From Saccopteryx bilineata (taxonomy: Eukaryota; Chordata; Mammalia; Chiroptera; Emballonuridae), in assembly GCF_036850765.1 (NCBI RefSeq), contig NC_089495.1, forward strand, positions 195,999,847-196,063,846: a stretch of DNA of 64,000 nt, in the 5' to 3' direction. A program made the translations under genes and the position numbers. Position 1 is the first letter of the stretch, and each line of letters begins with the position of its first letter. The notes below the pieces were generated by a model, which saw nothing but the letters and a program-made list of their open reading frames with translations, made no database searches and was not told where the DNA came from. Shown in pieces: positions 1-9,100 of this stretch.

Positions 1-30
1 GCTCTAACCTACTGAGCTACCCGGCCAGGG
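1..30 (-). repeat. tRNA-derived SINE head, cut by window edge
   Basis: On the minus strand the segment reads as a tRNA-like 5' head with CCCTGGCCGG followed by an A-box-like TAGCTCAGTAGG. Similar heads open the other SINEs of this window. The rest of the element lies beyond position 1, so the subfamily cannot be told. Confidence 0.7.
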
Positions 31-597
31 CAGATGGTGCTCCCTTTTCTATGCACTCACCCCCCAACAGCGGGGACTGCTGGCTGCTGGGCTCACAGCT
101 ACCGCCTCCACTGGGAACTGCTGCCTGACACAGGGAACTACCGCAGCCAATGACGACCAGTGGTGCAAGAATCAAAGGCCTGGGCAGCCCCTGGCCTGGC
201 CTCCATTTGGGACAACTGAAGGGCCAGCCCGCTCCAGAGCTCCCTGTGAGATGCTTTCATCAGTAACCACATTCCAGGCTAGCATCTCCCTCTGCTCAGC
301 TACGCTTCCTCTATCCCTTAAGGGTGGACCTCCTGAGAACGTTCCCCCAAAGAGATCTTCCACAGGCAATTCTCCAACTGAGTCTGTGTCCAGGGAACGC
401 AATGGAAGATTCTCTCCAAGGGGAAAGAGACTCCCGCATGACCTACAGGGGGCCTTAGAAAAGAAGAAGGCAGGAGTCTCTAGGACACCTGACCCTGTCC
501 CAGCCAGAGCGACATGCCCCAAGCCAGCAGTACATCCTGATCATCTCACACCAAGGAGGCAAAGCCCTCCCATAATCTAGTCTAGAGCTGTGTTTTC
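31..597. other. Unassigned intronic sequence
   Basis: Mixed-composition sequence without a repeat that I recognise. Both strands carry reading frames of about 110 codons, but they overlap each other antisense and have no domain, so I treat them as chance. Confidence 0.4.
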
Positions 598-748
598 TAG
601 ACCGGCAGCATTGGTATCATTGACCAGCTAGCAGAGCACATTTTCAGCCCCTCCCCAGACCTACCGAGAACTCTGAGAGAGGCACCCAGCAATCTGTGCT
701 TTAACTGTCCTCCGGGCTATTCTGTTGCACTCAAGTTTGAGAAGCAGA
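598..748 (+). repeat. MER5-type hAT-Charlie fragment
   Basis: The right part reads 'cagcaatctgtgctttaac' and ends 'agtttgagaag', matching the remembered 3' half of MER5A/B. The left end is degraded. This is a non-autonomous DNA transposon relic from early placental history. Confidence 0.55.
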
Positions 749-1009
749 GAGTTCCCAGGAAAAATCAAAGTCATTAAATGTTCTTGTCAGCAGAAGACCA
801 ACATGCAGTTGCTGACAATGGTCTGAATCTAGCAATAGGGAACATTCCATACTTTCCACCACACTTGGGGCTCCAAGGTCCTCCGCTACCTAAAACCCAA
901 CAGGCTGGCCTGTGACACTTCTTTACGATGACCTCTGCTGGTGTCCCAGCTCCCTGCAGGCAGGCCTCCTCACCCTGGGCGGACAGTCGCCCCAAACCAT
1001 CCTCCAAAC

Positions 1010-1310
1010 CATCTTAGAATGGCTGCTCCCTCTACCTAGAATGCCCTCCCCACCATTCTACACGGTCCCCATGTACCACCTGGCATTTCCTAGAAGGCTC
1101 TGCCATGTGAAGTCTTCCCACACCCCTGGCCCTGGCACTTCCCCAGACAATTATATATTTAATTATGAATTACATTTTCAGTCAACATGTTTCAGATCCA
1201 CACAGCCTCTCCTCCAGCAAAGATGAGTTTCCCACTGAGTCACTGAGCCTTCTTCAGGACAGGACTGAAACCCCTAGCACACAGTAGGCACTCAAAAGAG
1301 ACCTTGAACA
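1010..1310 (+). repeat. L2 LINE 3' end
   Basis: The order of motifs fits the L2 3' end: 'ctacctagaatgccctcccc', then an 'agtcttcccacacccc' stretch, then a terminal 'ctagcacacagtaggcact'. It is an old, diverged copy. Confidence 0.6.
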
Positions 1311-1733
1311 TCCATCAACCAGAGGGGAAACAGGTAATTACATCTTGAAAAAGCTGCAACTTTGTTGCTCACTCCAGCAGGCACAAGAAATCACAAGTGT
1401 ACCACAGCAAGTTTAAGCTTCAGGATAATTGATCAGAATTTATTATCCTGCCGTTATACAACATGTTTTCACTAAGATATAAAATTACAATTTACCACGA
1501 CTCATTAAGTTAATAATTACTTACCGTATGTTTTTACTGCAGCTTCCAAATCATGTTGAAAAGCCACTGTGTAGATTTCTGGTCCGTGTAAATAGGATGA
1601 CTGTGGACCACGTGGATAGAGGATTTACTGACCAGGAGACACGGAACGCAGACACTGGACAGGAAGCATGAATCCCAAAGCTCTACCACACTCACCACCA
1701 TCACTGTCCAGTTTACCTGAACCACACTTTCTA
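1311..1733. other. A/T-rich unassigned sequence
   Basis: I recognise no repeat here. The minus strand carries a perfect-looking donor (GTAAGT, complement of 1519-1524), but no exon evidence accompanies it. Confidence 0.35.
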
Positions 1734-1957
1734 GGTCCGTGGTTCTCCAATAGGGGCAACTTTTATCCCCCAGGGGATACTTGGCCAAGTCTGGAGACAT
1801 TTTTGGTTATTATGCCGAGAGAGAGACTGCCACTGGCATCTAGTTGGTAGAGACCAGGGAGGCTAAAAAACATACTATAATGCATGGGACAGCCGCCACC
1901 ACACGGAATTATCAGGTCTAAAATGTCAATGTGCCAAGGCTGGGAAACACTGTTCTA
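1734..1957 (+). repeat. MER20 hAT-Charlie element
   Basis: A nearly full-length copy of about 220 bp. Diagnostic stretches are 'gtctggagacatttttggtt', 'ctggcatctagttggtagag' and 'aatgtcaatgtgccaaggc'. The ends resemble inverted repeats (GTGGTTCTCC against GGGAAACAC). MER20 copies are known as enhancer material in the placental uterus; nothing here shows activity. Confidence 0.8.
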
Positions 1958-2019
1958 ATTGAAAGGGAACTTCCATGTCTGTTACTTTAATCTGAGCTTC
2001 CTGGTAATAATCTGAAAAG

Positions 2020-2165
2020 GGCATTAGGTCCGCTTGTACGGGTGAGGAAACTGAGACCTGGAGTGGTTTAAATGATGTGCACAAGGTCACCAGCCCACGC
2101 CAGTGAACGGTGCAGCCACGGGTTAAACCAGTCTTCTCTGCCTCCCACTCACATTCGAGAACGAA
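2020..2165 (-). repeat. MIR SINE fragment
   Basis: Contains 'gtgaggaaactgagacctgg' and 'caaggtcaccagcc', the typical antisense MIR core. Confidence 0.6.
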
Positions 2166-2489
2166 ACAGAAAGATGCAGAGGAAATGAGCAGCTCCCTGT
2201 CGATTCATAATCCTGAACAGCCTAACAAGAGAGCTGCTCAGATTGGAGGCTCGGGAAAATCCGATCCAGAGGTACAGGGACGAGCAGCCAGGTATCAGGA
2301 AGGTCCCCTGCATGGCAGGGAGGGCCCGTTCTCCAGCAGCCCCCACTGAAACAGGTTCCCCTCACATTTTAACTTGCGGTCACGCTGCTCTTTGTGGATA
2401 GAAATGAACGCAGTGCCTGCTGGGGCTGAGCGATGTATATGCCTGATTTCCAGCCCTGCTGGCAGGCAGCCTCACAGAGGGGGGCGGGA

Positions 2490-2625
2490 AGGGGAGTAGC
2501 TGATGTGCCCATTCTGCAGAAGAGGAGCCTGAAGCACAGGGAGGTTATTAACGAGCCTGTGCGGCTGATGGTAAGGCAGCATTCAAACCCCCGTCTGCTG
2601 CGCTCCAGAATCTATGCTGAGACCA
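2490..2625 (-). repeat. MIR SINE fragment
   Basis: The antisense MIR pattern 'cccattctgcagaagagga', 'gcacagggaggttattaac' and 'cattcaaacccccgtctg' is visible, diverged. Confidence 0.5.
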
Positions 2626-2970
2626 GTTCCAGTGAAATCAGAGAAGCAAAGCAGATGGCCCTATGGAATCACACAGAGCTGACAGTCACTCTGTAGGGGA
2701 GTCCCTGGCACAAGGATGTAGCCTGGGGCCTTGTCCTGCGCACACAGACTCAAATCTTCTCCCAACTTACTGGCTGCTTCCTGCGTGCGCTGGACTCTGT
2801 CCCCTGGGCCTTTCTCTGTCAGGGATGACCCTCTAGGAAGGGCAGGTCAGCCAAAAGACACCTGGCCCCTGCCCTGCCGTGGAATTGATGCGCTCACCAA
2901 AGTCTTCAGACTGTAAGAGCTAAACAGATGCTAAGCTCCTCAAGCCATAGAGTGCAACAGACTTCCCTGA

Positions 2971-3200
2971 ATCCATTCATTCATTCATTCATTCAGTGAA
3001 TACAGGGTGGGGCAAAAGTAGGTTTACAGTTGTGAATACACAAAACAGTTTATTCTTATATTATTATTTATTAATTACTGTATTATTTTTCATATAACCA
3101 ATTGTAAACCTACTTTTGCCCCACTCTGTATTTATTGAGCATCTATAGGCCAGTCCAGCACTGGGAATACAAAAGTAAAGATAGAGACAGTTAACTGCCC
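2971..3200 (+). repeat. (TTCA)n-led ancient repeat split by a MITE
   Basis: A short TTCA tandem (about 2975-2995) leads into a sequence that resumes after the MITE as 'tatttattgagcatctatag', then 'ccagcactgggaatacaaa'. The same common old mammalian repeat type recurs near 21.1 and 52.3 kb. I do not know its family name. Confidence 0.5.
3003..3128. mobile_element. Mariner-type MITE, 126 bp
   Basis: Terminal inverted repeats of 30 bp (3003-3032 and 3099-3128) match at 28 of 30 positions and are flanked by TA on both sides (3001-3002, 3129-3130), the target duplication of Tc1/mariner elements. The A/T-rich interior has no coding capacity. It lies inside an older repeat, so it postdates it. Confidence 0.9.
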
Positions 3201-3960
3201 TGGAGGGCCCATCTCCTCAAAACACATCTTCCTTGCTGGGGGCACCACACTCTACAGTTATATAGGACATACCCAGCCTTCACTTCCTTATATTTCCACA
3301 GCACAGCTCCCCATCTCACTAGGCTCATGGTCACTGATTGGTTCAAAGAAGGCCACTGCCATGCTCGAGGTCACCCAGTGGACTGGGGCAGCGGTGCCAG
3401 GCCTGCTTCTCCTGAGACTGATGAGGTATAGAAGTGTGGTCCTAGAGGACTGCTCAAGACAGGTCAGGGGGAGGGACGTAGGGAACACATTTAGATGGAA
3501 AGTGAAAAAGAGCCCCTAACAGCAATGCAGGCATCCTTCCAGAGTCCCTGGGGCAGGCTGTGTCAGCTCAGAGCTCACCTGGCCCAGGGCTCTTTCCACA
3601 GGACCCGCCCACCGCCACCTGTGTCCCTGCACAAAGAAGCTGTGGGGACCTCGCCCAGCAGGGACGCTGAGCAGGCCTCACATATCTCAGCTCCAGATGA
3701 GGCAGGACTGGCAATTCCCACTTGAGGGATTTCCATCCCACGGAGACTCCAGTCATTCATAACCAAGCTCGTCTCGATCCCATCCAGGTACGAGAGGCTG
3801 TGTTCAGAGCTGTGTGGGTGGGTGGAGAGTTGAATCATTCACCCACCAGCACATACTTCCTGAGTAATTATGGGTCAGGCACTGTGCCAGGTGCTGGGTA
3901 CGGTTCCTGCCCGCTGGGAGCCCACAAAACCGGTATACAAACAACCAAACCACTGCTTCA
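3201..3960. other. Unassigned sequence with old-repeat fragment
   Basis: Mostly unrecognised. Around 3840-3930 the words 'gtcaggcactgtgccaggtg' and 'ctgggagcccac' look like the same old repeat as at 2971-3200. Confidence 0.4.
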
Positions 3961-3969
3961 CACGGTGTG

Positions 3970-4142
3970 GCTGCTGGACCAGCAGCAGCAGCAGCATCTG
4001 GGAGCTCATTAAACATGCAAGTTCTCAGGGCCCCAGCCAAGACCGACCTAACCGAGTCTCTGGGGGAGGAGCCCAGGAGTTTGTTTTTTAAATCTTGCCA
4101 GATGATTCTTAATGTGCACAGAAATTTGAGAACTGCTCGTCT
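3970..4142 (+). repeat. MER5A hAT-Charlie element
   Basis: Reads 'agcagcatctgggagctc', 'gcaagttctcagggcccc', 'gagtctctgggggaggagcc' and ends 'tttgagaactgctcg', the MER5A order from one end to the other. Confidence 0.75.
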
Positions 4143-4314
4143 GGACCACAAGGCCTTCTCCAACCTCCCTCTTCAAAATTGCAAACAGCACCTGGCCTTG
4201 GCACCCCTAACCCTCTTCCTGGCTTTATTTTTCTCCATAGTTGTATTGGCATCGGCTCCCATACCACAAATTTCACCCACATACTTGGGACTTCCACACT
4301 AATATATAAGCCAC

Positions 4315-4405
4315 AGAGGGCAGCAATCTGAGTTACTTTTGTTTACTGCTAGAGCATCGGTTGCCTAGCACAAAGAGATGCTCAATAACTGTTGATTGAT
4401 TGGCG
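4315..4405 (+). repeat. L2/MIR 3' end fragment
   Basis: The run 'cctagcacaaagagatgctc' followed by 'aataactgttgattgattg' matches the common 3' ends of old LINE/SINE copies. Confidence 0.45.
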
Positions 4406-4714
4406 GATGGGCAGAACATGCTGAATCTCGTGCGATACCAGTTGGGGGCTAGCCTGTAGCCTGGAGGAAGAAAGAAGGCGGTTGGTCATGGAGAACTGAA
4501 TGTCTTGAGAAAGTGTTGTGCTTGAAGGATGTTTGGACCAGTGATCAAGGATGCTTGAAACACAGAGATGCTAAGCCTCTTCCCAGGATATGTTCCAGGT
4601 GGTGGATACCATCCTTATATAATTCATAGCTGGTACATGCCAAGAACTGTCCTAGCCTACATGAGTGTTGCCTTCAAGAAGACACTGAGGCTCAGAGATA
4701 TTAAATTATTTGTC

Positions 4715-5205
4715 CCACCCACAAAAAGACTTGTATAAGAATGTTCACTGAAGTTTTATTTATAATAGCTCCAGTCTGGAAACAAATCCAGTGTCTATCA
4801 GCAGATGACTAGATAAACCAACTGTGTTATATCATACAATGTAATATAACTTAGCAATAAAATGCAACAAACTACCGGTACACACAACATGATAAATCTT
4901 AGTCACTGTGTTGAGCAAAAAGAAGCCAGATGAAAAATATGTATGTTGCATATGAAGTTCTACAACTTAAATATACTTAGCACACTTAAACTGTACTTGA
5001 ACAAAGCTTGATAATAGAAATCAGAGAAGCAGTTTACCCTAGAAGAGGGGAAAGGGTTTAATTAAAAAGGTGTATGAGGGAAATTTCTGGGGTTATGGAA
5101 AAGTTTCTAGATCTGGAATGAGATGGTGGTTGCTATAAAAACCACTGTACACTTAAAATTTGCATTTTATTGTATGTAAATCATATCACAATAAAAAAAA
5201 TGAGC
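4715..5205 (+). repeat. Old L1 (L1M) 3' end
   Basis: Recognisable 3' UTR motifs in order: 'gaagttttatttataatagc', 'tctggaaacaaatccagtg', 'agcaataaaatgcaacaaac', 'aaatttctggggttatgg', ending in 'gtatgtaaatcatatcac' and an A-run. Non-coding relic. Confidence 0.8.
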
Positions 5206-5444
5206 TAAGAAATTACTTGCCCTAGGTCACAAAGACACAAACGGAAATTTGAACCCAGGTTTGCCCAAACCAATGGCTAGTTCACATGAGTCTGCCATAG
5301 AGGAGCGGGGAGCCCCGGGCAGTGCCCCAGTGTGGTAAAGTGCCCTGCCACAATCTCAATAAAGGGTATTCACAGTTACCCTAGGAAGATGTCACAGCCC
5401 CCAAACCCTAAAATACACCAGAGGCTTGTGGGGAGGCCAAATCA

Positions 5445-5575
5445 GTGTCAAGCTGAGAGTCAAGAAACTTGGGTTCAGGCCTCAGCTCTGTTCTTTACTT
5501 GCTATGTAACCTCTAAGTCTACTACTTCGTGGCTCAGTTTCCCCTTCTGAGAAGCAAGGAAAAAAAATGGTTCCC
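5445..5575 (+). repeat. MIR SINE
   Basis: Sense MIR core: 'ctttacttgctatgtaacct' followed by 'ggctcagtttccccttctg'. Confidence 0.7.
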
Positions 5576-5579
5576 AGTA

Positions 5580-6899
5580 TGGTGCCACAGATCCTAGGGG
5601 CCACAGGACCACAAGCACCTATGCTCACCGAGCACTGTTATTACTTGAAAAAAGAATGTGCCTGCCTTATATATGGTAAGCTATTTTTCAAATGCATGCT
5701 CATATTATTGTGATTAATAAAATACACATTCATTTCAAAGCAAAAACGACACCATGCCGCTTTTTGCCATTGTGTATTTTCTCAAACAAAAGATACCAAA
5801 CGAACAGCCACTGCTCATGACTTTGGTTTAAAGAGGCTGGAATCTCCATGTAGAGGATCGCTAAGGGGACAGTCACCAAGGGAACGGTCGCCAAGGGCCC
5901 TTCCAGGTCAACTGCGCAGTGGCTGTCCGGCATCATTTGGGCAAATGCTTGCCCTTGGTGTTTCTCAGGCCTGGGTCCCTGTAGGGACAAGCCTGCTGCC
6001 AGGACTTTAAGGACCCAGTTCCCAATGTGTGGGCTATGTCCTGGTTCTGCAGCCCAGTGTGTCAGCCCTAAGTGTGGTGTCGCTGCTGCACCTTCATTTC
6101 CTCTCCAATTCTCATAGTGACCAGCTGAAGGATGGAGCCTCGGCATTTCCCTCCCCAATCTCTCACCATTAGCTTCTGGTCATAATGTACCCCATCCCCC
6201 AGTCACCACTACTGAAGGCCACTGTCCACTTAAGATCTGCTACTGTCAGGCCTCTGACCCACCCCTAGCTAAGCCAAGTGACTTTCCCTTCCTCCCCATG
6301 CCACAGCCTGAAGGATTGAGAAGCTCGTCTGATATCCAAGTGCAAGGTCAGAGCTTTCTGTCACCCATCCTACTGGCTCAGTTGGCCACACTCCTCCACC
6401 TGGACACACCCTCAGCTCTGGGCCGGGCAGTGGTCCTAGATCACAAACAGAAGCCAGAATCACTGCTTTCTCATTCCCAGTGCCTTCCCCTGCTGGCCCG
6501 GGGTTCACACTGGTTCTTGGTGCTGAGTCAGAGCTTTGCAGAGCATCAGAATGAGCAGGGCCCTCCGCTGAGCATTAGCTCCCAGAGGCCCCTATATAGG
6601 ATTGCCCGCTGTAGAGAGGTTCACAGAAACACCACTCCCAAAAGGAATACTCCCTGGCCTAGAGGCACCCATTCACCCTGACTTTGAGGCACAAATTCCC
6701 AATCCCCAGGCATGTCCCCAAACCAGAGGCTGGAGGCCTGCCAACTTCATATTTTAAAAAATAACAAACCCAAGGGCAGAAGAGAGGCCAGCCGCCCCCA
6801 TACCTAACTGTCCTCTCCTCCCTGAAGACTCCGCTTGCTACTTTTAATCAATTTTCCCTCTATCAGACTGGAAGCAGGCTGAGATCCAGCCTCCTCTGG
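5580..6899. other. Unassigned TOX2 intronic sequence
   Basis: No repeat or exon recognised. A 142-codon frame on the minus strand (5730-6158) has no domain and no support; see the rejected list. Confidence 0.4.
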
Positions 6900-7800
6900 A
6901 GGACACAGGCCATCTCCCTCTCTGGCTTCTAACTTTGCGGGCCGCCGGACAAATGATAACCACCTCCATCCTCTGAGAGACCTCCGTCGCCACCCACCCG
7001 CACCGCCACCAACGCTGCGCCCCACCCAGGCTCTGTGGCCCCGAACCCCATGCCCAGCCACCCGCAAACGGCAGAGGGTCTTTGCCGGGGCTACTCCGGA
7101 AGCCCCTCCCCGGGGCCTGAGGACTCACTCAGAGGCCCAGCCCAGGCCCTGCGTTCTGCATAAGGACGCCCCTTTCGGCAGCGCCCCCACAGCAAGGGGC
7201 ACGATGAAAAAGCCAGTGAAGTAGGATGGGGCTGAGACCCTGCGAGGGCCGCAGATTCAACCACCGACGCGCACTCACCATCCAGCGCCACCGAAACCCC
7301 GCGTCTGAGCCAGGGCCACGGGGAAACCCACGCGCACGGTTCAATCCGGGCTCCGAGTGACGAAAAGCCGCGCTGGGCTCCAGCCGCCCGGGACGGACGC
7401 ACCGACCCGTGGATGCACGGACAGTCTCTCCCCTAACTAAGTTTGAAAGTTCCCTCCCGGGCTAAGGAAGCGAGAGGCAGACGGCGCAGGTGCACCTAAC
7501 GGTCCCGGGCTGGGATCGGTGTGGGGAGCGGGAGTAGGACGCCTGCTGTCCCGGTTTCAGACACGCGAGCTTCCGCCGCGCTCGGCGCGGCGCAGCGCAG
7601 CGGGAATCTGGCTGGGGGTTGGGACGGCGATCTGGGAAAGGGAGGGCGGTGTCCCTCACTGCAGCCCCAGCCTGCAAGGACGCCGGTTCCCGGGAGGGGA
7701 TCGGTCTGGATTGGCCATTGCAAACTCGGAATCCGAGGCCCCGCCAGGCAGTGACCGCCAATTAGTAAATGGCCCAATTAGTGCGTGGCGATGCCTGAGA
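6900..7800. promoter_or_regulatory. CpG-rich block in TOX2 intron 1
   Basis: CpG dinucleotides become frequent from about 6950, with dense runs at 7261-7400 and 7561-7640. It lies 0.8-1.7 kb downstream of the TOX2 exon and is separated from the main island by a G/T-rich array. It could be an island shore, an alternative or antisense promoter, or an intronic enhancer. The block contains an inverted CCAAT box (ATTGG at 7710-7714). No exon is recognised. Confidence 0.55.
7758..7782 (+). promoter_or_regulatory. Twin CCAATTAGT motifs
   Basis: The 9-mer CCAATTAGT occurs at 7758-7766 and again at 7774-7782, 16 bp start to start. TAATTG/CAATTA cores fit homeodomain binding. The spacing and the CpG-rich setting suggest a regulatory role, by inference only. 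Confidence 0.45.
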
Positions 7801-7859
7801 AGTTAAACCCCGACGCGCAAGTGTGGCTCACCCAGGTGGGGGAGGGGCGGTGCGGGGGC

Positions 7860-8320
7860 TGTGACTGCCCCCGGGTGACCGCGTGTGACTGTGTGGCCGT
7901 CAGGGTGATTAGTGTGTCTTAAGTTCACCGTCCACGGGTGGTTGTGTGTGGCAGTGTGCGCCTGTGTGAGTCATTTTGAGTGCGAGCGTGTGACTGTCGG
8001 AGGGACTTCTTTGTGTGACTGCCTCCAGTTGTGACTAGGTGTGACAGCGGATGGGGCATGTAACAGGGTGTGTGGCATAGTAGTGTGTGAATGGGTGACT
8101 TGTATGCAGCGGTGTGACAGTGGACGTGGGCGAATGACTGCCTGTCATTGTGTATAAATGACTGTCAGGGTGACTTGTGTGGGACGGTAAGACAGTGTAA
8201 GTAGGAGCGTGATCATCTGTGTGTGACAGTGGGTCAGCTTGTGAATGAATGTGAGACAGTCAAGGGGACGTGGGTGAGTGTGTCACTGTGTCATCGTTTG
8301 AGTGACTTCTACCTGTGATA
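7860..8320 (+). repeat. Degenerate GTGTGAC-type G/T-rich array
   Basis: About 460 bp in which GTGTGACTG, GTGACAGTG, GTGTGTGAC and related words recur dozens of times with many substitutions. The plus strand is strongly G/T-rich, so the TOX2 sense strand is C/A-rich. It starts about 250 bp inside intron 1. It looks like an old, decayed minisatellite with frequent TGAC/GTCA half-sites. Confidence 0.65.
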
Positions 8321-8570
8321 AGAACAACTCAGGGCGTGAGCGTACCCACAAGGGTATGTGTGTGAGTGGCATGTGTCCGTCGGCGGGGCTGAGGTGTGCG
8401 TGTCCCCGCGCGTGGGCACCGCTGGCATCTCCCCGCGTGTATCCCGAGAGTGCCGGCGTCCTGCGCCATCAGGTGACTCCTGCCAGTGCTCCAGCCCGGG
8501 ACGCTCTGGCCTTGGCGTGGGATCCGAAGGCGCGGGCCGGCCCCCCCGCCCAGCCCCCCACCCGGCCCCC

Positions 8571-8576
8571 GCCTAC
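8571..8576 (-). other. TOX2: Splice donor of TOX2 exon 1
   Basis: On the minus strand the exon ends AAG and the intron opens GTAGGC, a good match to the consensus donor. The GT is the complement of 8575-8576. Confidence 0.8.
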
Positions 8577-8675
8577 CTTGCCGCAGTGGTAATAGTCCAG
8601 GTGAGCCAGGCCGGCCGGCTCGGCCCCGGGCCGCGCGCCCACCGCGGGCGCCGAGGGGTACAGGCGGACGTCCAT
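8577..8675 (-). CDS. TOX2: TOX2 first coding exon (33 codons)
   Basis: TOX2 (TOX high-mobility-group box family member 2) is a nuclear DNA-binding transcription factor of the TOX family, active in lymphoid and neural cells. The exon encodes only the start of the N-terminal region; the HMG box is far downstream, outside the window. It opens MDVRLYPS, continues with an Ala/Pro/Gly-rich stretch, and ends HLDYYH-CGK, matching the N-terminus of the long human isoform from memory. The start is chosen because the context GCCATGG is a strong Kozak site and the peptide begins there in the family. The frame ends exactly at codon 33 (AAG) against a GTAGGC donor, so the intron phase is 0. Residue 31 is Cys; I remember Gly in human. 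No downstream exon is in view, so the whole gene cannot be checked here. Confidence 0.88.
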
Positions 8676-9057
8676 GGCGGGCGCGGCGGCGGCGGCGGCT
8701 CCCGCGGGCAGTGCCTGGGCGGGCGGCGGGTGGGAGTCAGTGTGAGAGCGGGTGTGCGAGCGCAGGGGGCGGGCCGGGGGCGGTGCCCGGCGGAGCGCCC
8801 CGCCCCTGCCCAGCCCGCGCGCGCTATTGTTCCGGCCTCAGGCGCCGCCGAGGGCCCGGGGCCCGGGGCCCGGGAGGGGGGTCCTTCCTTCAGGCCTTGC
8901 CGCCACTGGGTCCCCGGCCTGGCCGCCCGCCCCTGGGGGTCCGGGAGGGTTGTGCGCCTGTCCTGGAGACCCTTTCCTGTCCCGCCTTTCGCCGCCGAGG
9001 CTGAGAAGAGGGAGAATCCCGTACAACACCCCTCCCCAGAAGTGGAACACTCCTCAC

Positions 9058-9073
9058 CCTAAATATTTAGGGC
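9058..9073. promoter_or_regulatory. 16-bp perfect palindrome in TOX2 upstream edge
   Basis: CCCTAAATATTTAGGG is its own reverse complement. It resembles MADS-box (MEF2/SRF) sites but matches neither consensus exactly. It lies 380-400 bp upstream of the TOX2 start codon. Confidence 0.45.
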
Positions 9074-9084
9074 CACAATAAGCC

Positions 9085-9092
9085 CCACGTGG
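9085..9092. promoter_or_regulatory. CCACGTGG E-box
   Basis: A perfect 8-bp palindrome with a CACGTG core, the high-affinity site for USF and MYC/MAX-type bHLH-ZIP factors. It is 12 bp beyond the A/T palindrome. Confidence 0.5.
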
Positions 9093-9100
9093 CGTGGGGG

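Larger units (their letters stand above)
1..8574 (-). other. TOX2: TOX2 intron 1, 5' portion
   Basis: This stretch follows the splice donor of the TOX2 first coding exon on the minus strand and is read as the beginning of its first intron, which is very long in other mammals. I see no second exon in it. It holds ancient repeats (MER5, L2, MER20, MIR, L1), a mariner MITE, a CpG-rich block and a G/T-rich degenerate array, each listed separately. The intron identity is an inference from the exon call and from remembered gene structure. Confidence 0.75.
8380..9050. promoter_or_regulatory. TOX2: CpG island over TOX2 exon 1
   Basis: Very high G+C and CpG density, densest from about 8520 to 8860, spanning the first coding exon, 5' UTR and proximal promoter. 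Such islands usually mark promoters active in the germ line or early development. Long open frames across it on both strands are a by-product of the base composition. Confidence 0.85.
8676..9100 (-). promoter_or_regulatory. TOX2: TOX2 5' UTR and proximal promoter
   Basis: Upstream of the ATG lie a GCC-repeat leader (complement of about 8681-8699), GC boxes of Sp1 type (8765-8773, 8776-8782, 8798-8806), a period-8 GGGCCCGG run (8852-8874), and at the distal edge a 16-bp A/T-centred palindrome and an E-box. No TATA box is evident, as is usual for CpG-island promoters. The transcription start cannot be placed from sequence alone. Confidence 0.65.

Noticed and set aside
1519..1524. Perfect minus-strand splice donor GTAAGT
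   Set aside because: The sequence before it has no exon-like frame tied to TOX2 and overlaps a MER20. Single donor matches are common by chance.
5730..6158. Open frame of 142 codons on the minus strand inside TOX2 intron 1
   Set aside because: Same strand as TOX2, but no recognisable domain and no convincing splice sites in phase. Codon content looks random. Transcript data could reopen it.
7860..8320. CRISPR-like or satellite array
   Set aside because: Units are degenerate with no fixed repeat and spacer pattern, and the genome is mammalian. I call it a decayed G/T-rich array.
8358..9062. Open frame of 234 codons on the plus strand across the CpG island, and overlapping 172- and 109-codon frames
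   Set aside because: High G+C removes stop codons by chance. The frames run antisense to the TOX2 exon and the peptides are low-complexity Pro/Gly/Arg/Ala.
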